40,498 nucleotides of DNA from Bacteroidaceae bacterium. Lineage in GTDB: Bacteria; Bacteroidota; Bacteroidia; Bacteroidales; Bacteroidaceae. Below the pieces are notes generated by a model. That model had not been told where the DNA came from. It saw only the letters and a list, made by a program, of their open reading frames with translations, and did not search any database. The DNA is taken from NCBI GenBank assembly GCA_900771425.1, contig CAAGNV010000016.1, forward strand, positions 1 to 40,498, given 5' to 3'. Positions 30,001 to 40,498 of the stretch are shown here, piece after piece. A program made the position numbers and the translations under genes. Positions within the stretch are counted from its first letter, which is position 1. Every line of letters begins with the position of its first letter.

Positions 30001-33000
30001 GCTTCAATGCACTGCTCAGCAAACTGCGACATGAACGGTGAGAACACAGCTATCTTCTTCGGTCTTTCTGGTACAGGTAAGACTACTCTCTCAACTGACC
30101 CTAAGCGCAAGCTCATCGGTGACGACGAACACGGATGGGACGACAACGGCGTCTTCAACTTCGAAGGCGGTTGCTACGCAAAGGTTATCAACCTCGACAA
30201 GGAATCAGAGCCAGACATCTACAACGCAATCAAGCGCAATGCTCTCCTCGAGAACGTAACAGTTGACGCTGAAGGCAAGATCGACTTCGCCGACAAGTCA
30301 GTTACTGAGAACACACGCGTATCTTACCCTATCAACCACATCAAGAACATCCAGCCAGGTTCAAGCGCACCAGCAGCAAAGAACGTCATCTTCCTCTCTG
30401 CTGACGCATTCGGCGTTCTCCCTCCAGTATCAATCCTCACTCCAGAGCAGACTAAGTACTACTTCCTCTCTGGTTTCACAGCAAAGCTCGCTGGTACAGA
30501 GCGCGGTATCACTGAACCAACTCCTACATTCTCAGCTTGCTTCGGTCAGGCATTCCTCGAACTCCACCCAACAAAGTACGCTGAAGAACTCGTTAAGAAG
30601 ATGGAAATGTCAGGTGCTAAGGCTTACCTCGTAAACACTGGTTGGAACGGTACAGGCAAGCGTATCTCTATCCCTGATACTCGTGGTATCATCGACGCAA
30701 TCCTCGATGGTTCAATCCTCAAGGCTGACACAAAGAAGATCCCTATGTTCGACTTCGAAGTACCAACAGCTCTTCCTAACGTAAACCCTGCTATCCTCGA
30801 CCCACGCGACACTTACGCTGACGCTTCTATCTGGGAAGAGAAGGCAAAGGACCTCGCTGGCCGCTTCATCAAGAACTTCGGCAAGTACACAACTAACGAA
30901 GCTGGTAAGGCTCTCGTTGCTGCAGGTCCACAGTTGTAATATTCAAGCAACATACGGAGGCAAGGCATAGAGGCAAGCCACTCATGGCAGCCACCCGCCA
31001 CACTCCATATATATAATAAGGTGCATCAAGAACAGTCTTGGTGCACCTTTCTTATTGTGCCCGAAAAACAACACAACCAATAAACAACAAAAGAACACTA
31101 AGCGTGTTCACCCCAATCCATTCACCGCTCATTTACCAATCAACACACTATAAACCCCAACTTTTTTCCTTTTAGTCCACAAAACATAAGACAAAAAGGA
31201 AAAAATACGTAACTTTGCAAATGTATTAGGATTCGCCTCAACAAAGGCGGGAAATAACACTTGTTATATAAAAGAAGCCAGACAAGCAATATGACAGCAT
31301 AATAACAACATACGAAAAGAAAAAGTAAATAGTAATCACTATTTATTCTGTTCTCCGGACTGGGAAGTTAGGAGGCGACCAACCTCTTACAGTACGTGCT
31401 TAAATTGGACCTTCCTTCGGGATGTAAGTACGAACAAATACTGTAAGAGGTGTCGTTTTTTTTACCGGACAACAACAAAGGTGGGTTCAAAAAGTCACCG
31501 TAGCAATAAAAATCATTACAAAATTGGCATAAATAAACTTTTTGTCGCTTTTATTGCAAGTTCCTTGTGTCAAGTATGAACAGATGAAAATTGGTGGTAT
31601 CATGTCATGAAATCATCGTTTCATGCCATGAAATGATGGTATCATGCCATGAAACGACCGTTTTATGCCACAACAGTACCTGTAAGAACCATATGATATG
31701 GCTAACACATCCATATGAGAAGACTAATGCACCTGCTACTTGTATAAGTAATAAAGTTTCGCGGTGCCTAACTCCACACGAAAGACGAAAGGTACATCTA
31801 CGGCTATAATGATGACTTCACCATATTCAGTTTACATGTAAGCATGATGGTGCGGCCGATGAGGTGGCAATCCATCGTGAAGCGGTCAGGTCCGTTGAAG
31901 GTGGTGTAGGAGTAATGGCGCGTGTCGAGCAGGTTGTTGAGCGAGAGTATCCATACTGCCCGACGGGCCTTGTACTGGGCAGAGGCAGAGAGAAGGCTGA
32001 AGTTCTTGTACTGGCTGTCGGTTATCTGTGAGCGCACGAAGTCGTAACTGCCCTTTATCTCGAGTTTGTCGATTGGGAACAACGACATCGACCAGCTGGC
32101 ATTCACTCCGTCGGTACTTCGCCGATTGCCCGTCCACCACGAATGGTTCTTCGAATACTTGCCGTTCAATGTGGTTTCCATCCACGGCAGGGGCGTGACG
32201 GTTGCCTTGCCGCCCAAGTAGTAATCGTTGCCGTAGGTGGTGATGAACTTGCCCTGCGACATTGACTCGCTGCTGCCCCAGCTGCCTCCGACCGTGAACT
32301 GCAACTTGGTGGATAGCGACAGCAGGTTCTTCGAAAGGCTCAGGCTTGCGTTGGCACTCTTTCTGTGGCTGTCACGGAAGATTGATGCCGTCTCTGTCAT
32401 CTGTTCGTTGACAAACTGTGAACTGAGCACATTTTGCTTGCCTTGTGTCCATCCCGCATCAGCCGTCAGAGTGAAGTAACTGAACGGTATCTGGTAGGTG
32501 TACGACAGGCTGGAGGTCCATACCTGATTCTTGCCTATCACTCCCGATGCGGCACTTGTGGTGCGGTAATTGGTCTGTACCGGAGTGGTGAGCAGGTCAA
32601 ATATGTCACCGACCGAATTGTATATACCGGAATTAAGGCTTATCTCGGAGGTTCCGCTGAAGGTGTAACGGAAGGACAGTCGCGGTTCGGCAAATGGTTC
32701 CGACATGGTGTAACTGTTATACATCATGTTTCGCCATTGCAGGTTTACTCCCATGCTCATATATATCTTGCCCGACGGTGAGCGCCAATCAGTACTTGGC
32801 GAAGCCCAAGGCGTGACGACCCACCCGTCAAGTCGCTGGCTCTGAGTGGCATCGGACGGGTTGTTGAGCGACGTCTCTATCATATTGTAGTAGGCAGTAA
32901 GGTTGACGGGCAGTGAGATGCGCCACTTGCCCCCGAGCCTGATGGTGAACGACGTGCTGTGGTCGGTGCTGATGGTGGTGCTTTGTCCCGTCTGCGATAT

Positions 33001-36000
33001 GCTGTTCATGCTGAGGCATACTTTAGGTGCACGGTTGAATTCGATGCTGGAGCTGAACGAGAGTTTGTTGTTGCCCATCCTGACCGTGCTCGACAGATTA
33101 TTGTTGATGGCAAACTGGGTGGCATCGCGCTTCTGTCCATTCACCACATCCGACGTAACGGGACATTCGTTCTCCTCAAACTGTGCCTTCACCAACACCC
33201 TTTCCATGAGGTAGCGGTCGCTGCGGTTGTCCTCATACCTTGCTTCAATCATAGGTCGGTGCAGACGGGTGTGCGGACGGCTCTCCTCGCTGATGCTTAT
33301 GTTTTGGCCGTCAGCATAATAGAGCGTACCCGACGAATACGAGTTGCGGCTGTCGGAATACACATAGTCGGCATTCACCCTTACCTGACGGTCGCTGTCC
33401 ACCTTCTCTATGCCGTTGAGCGTGACGAAGGCGTTTGTCTGGTTCATGTACTCACCGAGAGGCGGAGCACCGCCACCCCACTTGCCCAGTTTGCTGGCTG
33501 CAAGCGTGTTGATGTCGCTGTTGCCGTAATGGTCGATGATGTCGTACGAACCGAAGTTGCCGTGATTGCTGCCCTTGACCGAACCGAGCAGCTGGAAACT
33601 GTCGGTAAACATCATGCCCGTAAGCCCAAGTGCTCCGAGCAACTCGCTCTCACTCTTGGTACCCACTCCTGCCACTGGCTGACCGAATGGCTTGAACTTG
33701 GCCTTGTTGCTGAGTTTCACGTTGATGGCCACAGCGTCACTCTCCTCGTCGGCATCTATCTTCCGGTGCTTGTGGTGCTTCATCACATCGATCTGAGTGG
33801 CGTATTCGGCTGGTATGTTCTTCGTCGCAAGGTTGTATTTGCCGCCAAGCATGTCCATACCTTCGATGTAGAAGTTGGATATTGCCTTACCCAGATACTT
33901 GATTGTGCCGTTGTCAGTCACGTCGATGCCAGGCAGGCGCTTCAACCCGTCCTCGAGCGTCACGTCGCCCTTGCCGAGGAAGGATGCAAGATTATAACTG
34001 AGGGTGTCGCCCAGCAGTATGACAGGCCTTGCCTGCACCCTCACCTCCTTCAGCGTTATCAGCTTGTCGGTCAGCACCATGTCCTGTATTACCGTCTTTT
34101 CCTTTATATTAAGCTTCACTTCCTCCTTTTCATAACTGATGTGGTTGAACTGCAGCACCACCTCCTGCTTAGGCATTTCCTTCAGTTCCATGGCATACTG
34201 ACCCTGAGCATTCGACGAAGTATAGGCAAGCGTCTTGCCGTTACCCAGACACTTGACTATCACATCGGCAATCGGGGCATTCTTCAGGTTCATCACACGT
34301 CCCGTCACCTTTACTTGAGCGAAAACAGAAAGGTGCAGAGCCACTAATATTATGAAATATAGGAGTCGCTTCATATTTATTCTAATTCAAGAGGTTGATA
34401 CTTGTGGCCCTTTGCAGGTACGAACAATCCGTCTATGAAGTTGTAGTTCTCATCTTTTCCGTAAGTAACAACTACTTGCTTAGGTCCTGTCATATAGAAC
34501 TGAGGGTCAGTCATGTATTGGCGATTGCCAAATACTTGTTTCTTGTGTTTCAACATCTGATCTCGTGTAGATTTCTCGTAAGGAACAAAGATGTTTTCCA
34601 TATTGTATGTCTCTGTATTGAACTTCCCTGTAATAGAACCACCAGAATAGGTAATAGGCACTGATTCCTGATAAAGGGCTATGAGTCTGAATGTGTGGAT
34701 GCCTTCAGAATCTGTAGCGTATGTCATCAGACCTGGCAATCCCTGCAACTTCCAAGGGCCTGCTGTCGTAGGGATTTCCTCCGTGTACATCACATTCCAT
34801 TTCTTACCTCGAAACTCACTATTGGCTTTATGGCATAGATAACCACAAACGGAGTCGCTTCCTTCCATAATATTCCAAGAAGGTTTTTCCGTATCCTCTG
34901 TTACCTCATACTGAAGTGGCGGAATAGATTCGAGCGTAGTTGTCTTGCCTTCAGGATAGTCAACCGTAGTCGTAGCGATGTGCATCAAGGCTTCGTTCTT
35001 CATGAAATAGCTCTTGTCCCAGCCGAGTTCTTCGTCACGATTTACTTGAATGAGATAACGCTCATAAGCCCATGTCTTCCAAATGCCATCACCCACTTGA
35101 AGGGCAAGACGGGCGGAATCGGTCACGGCTTTTCCTTTTTCGTCCGTCGTGTTGATTGTGTACTGATAAACTGCCGTGAACTTAGTCTGACACAGAGTGT
35201 CAACCTTTTCTGTCGCCTTAGAAGGCATTTGTGCCAATGCCGAGAATGTTATCAGCATTGCGGAGATTAATAATGTTACTTTCTTCATATTATATAAATT
35301 ACGAGTTACTTTTAATAGTATCTTCCCCCTCGGGGGATTAGAGGGGGGCTTCTATTCTAATTCAAGAGGTTGATACTTGTGGGCTTTGTCGAGTACGGCT
35401 ACTCCACTTATTACATTTGCTCTTGACTCGAAATCATCGTTGAGTATGGTGCAATCAACATCGTTTGGACCCAGTGTTGGGAATGAGAACTTTGGGTTGC
35501 TTGCATAATTTTTCGAACCGATCGTTTTCTTTCTCAAATCCATCATCTGCTCATGAGTGCGTTTCTCATATTGTTTGGTAACAAGGCGGTTGCCACCTCC
35601 CGAAGTGGGCACTGACAATACATAGTACTTTTCATGAATGATAGGCAACGAGTCGTTGTAGAGTGCAACTAACTTGAAGGTGTGGATGCTGTCGTTGTCT
35701 GCGGCAGACACGATAAGTCCTGGCAATCCGTGCAACTTCCAAGGTCCTGCCGTCGTTGGAATGTTTTCGCCATAAAGTACATCCCATTTCTTGCCCCGAT
35801 ACTCTCCGGTTGCACTTTTCCAATCGTTGTCGGAGTCTTTATAGTCTTCATTCAATGTCCATTCGATGGCCTCCTTGTCCTCAACGGTTTCATAACAATA
35901 TGGAGCGATGGCTTCGAGGATTGTACGTTTTCCTTCCGGATACCCGCTCACAATGGTCTCGACATGCATCAAGGCCTCTTGGTTCAAGACATCCACAATG

Positions 36001-39000
36001 TGTTCTCTGTTATGGTCACGAAGGGGGAGAACCCGCATATAAGGCGTACACTTCCAATAGCCGTCGCCAACTTGCAAGGCAAGCAAGATACTGTCAGTCA
36101 ATTCCTTTCCTGTATGGTCGGTGGTACGGATGGTATAGTCGTACACGGCTGTGAACTTCGATATACAAACAGTGTCCAACGCCATCTCAAATTCTTCACC
36201 GTAAGTTTGTGCCGATGCTGAGAATGTCATCAACAAGGCAGAAATTAATGTGATTGCTTTTTTCATATTTGAATAATTAGAAGTTTGTTTTTGATAGCAT
36301 CTTCCCCCACGGGGGATGAGAGGAGGGCTTCTATTCCAAGTCAAGTGGTTGGAAAGCATTTGGAGTCATATTGAAAGAATGACCATTGATGATAGGTCTT
36401 TGTTCATCGCTATCCTGCAAAACCGTCACTTCCCTAATCATGTTCTCATGAATGAGGCTCATTGCCGAATTGATATAAGTAGGGTCGGTAAGTGTCTTGT
36501 TGCGATACTTGACAAACTTGCTGCGGCTTATGTTCAAGTCGTTTGGCGAAGAACTGTACACGATCGGTACTGCTTTCTGCTCCAGAGATTGCAGTTCAAA
36601 ACAATGTATTCCATCTGCCTCTGCCTTCACTATCAAGCCCGGACAGCCATACAGACACCAAGGGCCTGCCGTGGTCGGCACCTCTTCGGTGTACCATACT
36701 ATCCACTCCCTTCCCCGCACCTTTGCTGTCGCTTTTTGGCAAAGAAAGCCCGAGATGGTCAGTGTGTCAGCGTCAATCTGCCAGTTGATGGTTCGCTTCT
36801 CTTCTTTGGTCACATAGTCGGTAATAAGTACGGTTTCGCGAATCGTCACCTTGTCGGCAGATGGATAACCGACATACACAGATGGGATATTCAGTTTCTG
36901 CTCGTCCAATTCATTCAAGAGATCCTTTCTCGATTGCTTCTCAGGCTTTAAGGCATCCAGATAACCTGTGCTCCAAGTTGTCTTATTACCAACCAGTACG
37001 GCAAGACGATAATGATCATCCACCTTAGTGCCATTCTTGTCGGCAGTGTGGCAGGTGTAATCATACGTCACCACAATGTTTGAGGTGTCGATGCTGTCCT
37101 TTGTCTGTGCCGATGCTGTGAATGTCATTAGCAAAGCAGAGATTAATGTGATTGCTTTTTTCATATTATTTCAGTTCAAGTGGTTGATACTTGTGAGCCT
37201 TGTCTACCAAATATAATCCTCCTTTGAAGCTATACTTCTCGCCATTAAATTTTTCGATAACATTGAGGTCTGGATCGTAGTGTTCCGCACCATATAAATA
37301 AAACGAATTAAAATACGTGGGGTTCGTCAGATACCTGCTGTCGCCAAATAATTCTTTCTTCATTTCCTGGCACTTTTCTCTTGTAACCTCCACGTATGGT
37401 TTTACATCCTTTTCTAATTGTGTCTCACCATTCTCGTCATGTACCCACTTCGTAATGGGATACCCCGAAGAATATGTGATTGGAACTGCCTCCTCGTCGA
37501 CACTAATGAGACGGAATGTATGGATGCCTTCCTCATCAGATGCGTATGTAATCAAACCTTTCAAGCCATGCAGCTTCCAAGGGCCTGCTGCAGTGGGGAT
37601 GTCTGCAGTATAGCATACATTCCATTTCTTGCCGCGAAACTCACAGGTGGCTTTCCGACACTGATAACCACATACAGACTCTTTCCCTTTTGCATTTTTC
37701 CATACCGGTTTTTCTATATCCTCTGTCACCTCGTACTGGCGTGGTACAATCGACTCGATGGCGGTGATTTTACCCTCTGGATAGCCCACTGTGGTGGTGG
37801 CGATGTGCATCAAAGCCTCGTTGTGTAGAAAAGGTAGATAAGTCAAACTGTCTTTGCCACTCTTCTCATACTGATAACGCTCGAATGCCCATGTCTTCCA
37901 GACCTTTTCGCCCACCTGTAAAGCAAGTTGAAGGGAGTCAGTTACAGGATTGCCATCAGCATCCGATGTTTGGATTGTATACAGATATACAGCTATAAAC
38001 TTTGACTGGCACAATGTGTCAAGTTTTTCATTGTAACGAGTCAGCACTTGTGACGACATCATATTGGCAACAAACGCAAGGATGATTGTGAATATTGTAC
38101 GTTTCATATCGTTAATTATTTGTTGTTTATTATTTCAATTCAAGAGGTTGATAGTGAGTCCTTGTTTTCACATATCTAGGTACTGCGATACCATTAATAT
38201 TATAGGTGATGTCTTCTACTAAGACTATATTATTACCACCGTGTTTTCTTTTGTAATCTTCGATTGTACCATAGATTTCATAACCGGAATTATCGTTGTC
38301 CGCTCTTGTCCAATAATAGAGAGGATCCTCCATATAACGCTTATCGAGGAAGAGTTTGTTGCGGTATTGCACGAACTTATCGCGCTTTGTATTGATATTT
38401 GCAGTTTCCATTGATTTGGTTATGGCAATGGCTTCTTGTGATAGTTCAAACATCTCAAAGCAGAAGATTCCGTCACCATCTTCCGCCTTTAGGATAAGGC
38501 CAGGAAGACCGTTCAACTTCCAAGGACCTGCTGTTGTTGGGACATCTTCGCTGTAATATGCATACCATGCACGACCTCCGTAGGTTGTTTGTGCTTTGTG
38601 GCAAAGGTAGTTGGCGATTGTTAGTGTGTCATCTTGCAAGGTCCATTTTAAGTTTCCATCTTCTTTGTAATTATAGTAACTTGCAGGTACTGCCTCTGTC
38701 ACATCCATATTCTTGTCGCTAAGAGACATGATAATGGTTGGCACATGAGCCATGTTCTCGCGTTGGTACTCATCATAATTCTCCTTTGTATCAACCTTCA
38801 GGATTCTGTACTTATGGGTGTAATATCCCATCGTCTTGGTCACATTGTTGCCTACCATCAGAACGGTATGCAAAGTATCGCTCACGGCATTGCCATCCTT
38901 GTCCGTTGTGTTGGTAGTGAAATAATAGCCAACTGTAAACTTGGACACATCGATTGAGTCCTTTGTCTGAGCCGATGCTGAGAATGTCATCAGCAAGGCA

Positions 39001-40498
39001 GAGATTAATGTGATTGTTTTCTTCATATTTGAATAATTAGAAGTTTATTTATGATAGTATCTTCCCCCACGGGGGATGAGAGGGGGGCTTCTATTTTAAT
39101 TCAAGAGGTTGATACTTATGAGCCTTGTCTTTTTCTATAATGCCATTAATCAAACTGAAGTATTTGCCTTCCATTTCGCAAAAAACCTCATCGGCATTCT
39201 TGTACATGGTTTTTCTGTCGATATAGTATAACGGATTCTTTGCATAGAGCCGGTTGCCGAATATCTTATTACGTTGCTTGATCAGTTCTTTCTCTGATGT
39301 CTTGATTGTTATGGCATTGTGTTCATAGAATATAGGGGTGGCAACATAAATCATGTCTTCTGCACAGAAAGAGTGGATGCCGTCCGCATCCTCGGCCAAA
39401 AGAATCAACCCAGGCAATCCCCCGAGTTTCCATGGACCTGCCGTCGAAGGAATGTCTTCGGCATAGCGTACTATCCACTTCTTTCCATGAACCTCGGCAT
39501 TGGCAGTTTTGCACAAATAGCCGCCAATGGTTATGGTGTCGTCGGTCATTGTCCATTTTATCGGATTAATGCTTTCTCTTGTCTCATAGATGTTGGGCAG
39601 TATATTGTCGCGAACGGTTGTCATTCCGTCGGGATAGTTCATCCATACCTCGGGAACGAACGTGAACGATTCCTTGTATGTGGTGCTAACATTTTCCGGA
39701 GAATAATAATCTACGCCTTCGGTATCTTCCAGATATTTGCAATACGGATAGAAGCGAGTAGTATGAGAACCGATTTGCAGACACATCTTCTTGGTGTCGG
39801 TCACGGCCTTGCCATCTGAGTCAAGAGTGTTGCACCTATAGGTGTATGCCACTACGAGTGACGATTGGTCAATGCTGTCTTGATGAATCTGTGCTGCATA
39901 AGTGCTCGCCAGCAAAACTTCAATTTCTTGTGCCGATGCTGAAAGAGTCATCAACAAGGCAGCGATGAATAAGATTGTTTTCTTCATAATGATAAGTCAT
40001 GATTATTTGACGGCAAATGTACGGTTTTTACCTCGAAAAGCAGTTCATCGGGAGTTTGCAATTTGTTTGCATTTTCATCGAAGCAAAAAAAAGAGTTTGC
40101 AATTTGTTTGCAAACTCTCATTAATAGGTTGAGATTCAATAAATAATCAAAAACTCTTATGAAGGCAAGCTGTGAAGCGACAAAGCCAGGCGAAAAGTTA
40201 AAAACTAACCATCAATTATAAATTATTCAACTTTCGCTGGGTTATTAAAGCGGCCTGTAGGGCCAGAGAACACCCAGCCCAATGGCAAGCGTAGCGACGC
40301 CTTGGGATGCAGAGGGCATCAGGATGGGGGCGCCTTGTAAAGGCAAAAGCATTTACATGGGGGCATGGGCAGTCCTATATGACGAGGCTTTTGCCCTTGC
40401 AGGTAGGGTGTTCAAAATCGACATTTTACCCGAGACCATTTTTGAGGACTAACTCATTGATAAGTAGTAATAACCTCAGGAATGTTCGTATTGATGAA

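Overview
The window looks like chromosomal DNA of a Prevotella-like member of the Bacteroidales. The evidence is a set of Bacteroidetes-type promoters (-7 element TAnnTTTG, often with TTTG about 20 bases upstream), A-rich leaders without strong Shine-Dalgarno sites, 'SASAQ'-type signal peptides, type IX secretion (T9SS) genes, DUF3857 and GLPGLI proteins, a periplasmic GH2 enzyme and an ATP-dependent PEP carboxykinase. There is no phage, conjugative or insertion-sequence gene, no CRISPR array, and no tRNA or rRNA gene that I could see. I made 29 coding calls.

Layout. 72-4031 (-): two DUF3857/transglutaminase-like secreted proteins, one with an apparently intact catalytic Cys and one degenerate. 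4421-5062 (+): a secreted protein of unknown function. 5063-6598: a long intergenic region with a 22-base repeat array and a promoter-to-terminator unit holding a 25-residue membrane peptide behind a long structured leader. 6599-9145 (+): a GH2 beta-galactosidase-like enzyme, convergent with a DUF2851 gene. 10752-15870 (+): a CinA C-terminal-like amidase, then SprE/PorW and PorX, two T9SS components. 16284-20340 (+): a low-complexity secreted protein, two small unknown proteins and an NhaD-type Na+/H+ antiporter; this block is bracketed by two copies of a hairpin-forming repeat. 21527-23681 (+): an ECF sigma factor, a membrane anti-sigma-like protein and a secreted protein. 28983-23756 (-): a SpoU-type RNA methylase, mutS, a TatD-family hydrolase and a pectinesterase, probably co-transcribed. 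29338-30939 (+): pckA. 31210-31463: a probable structured small RNA. 39987-31804 (-): six tandem GLPGLI paralogues followed by an outer-membrane beta-barrel with a carboxypeptidase-like N-terminal domain.

How the parts fit together. The GH2 enzyme and pectinesterase point to use of plant or host glycans. pckA is the usual first step from glycolytic PEP to succinate in such bacteria. SprE/PorW and PorX belong to the T9SS, but I saw no recognisable T9SS C-terminal sorting domain in the secreted proteins here. The most unusual block is the GLPGLI array: six diverged copies in two subfamilies, joined by near-identical intercistronic hairpins and ending in one barrel gene. Intergenic DNA is rich in dispersed repeats of several families, some present twice in this window.
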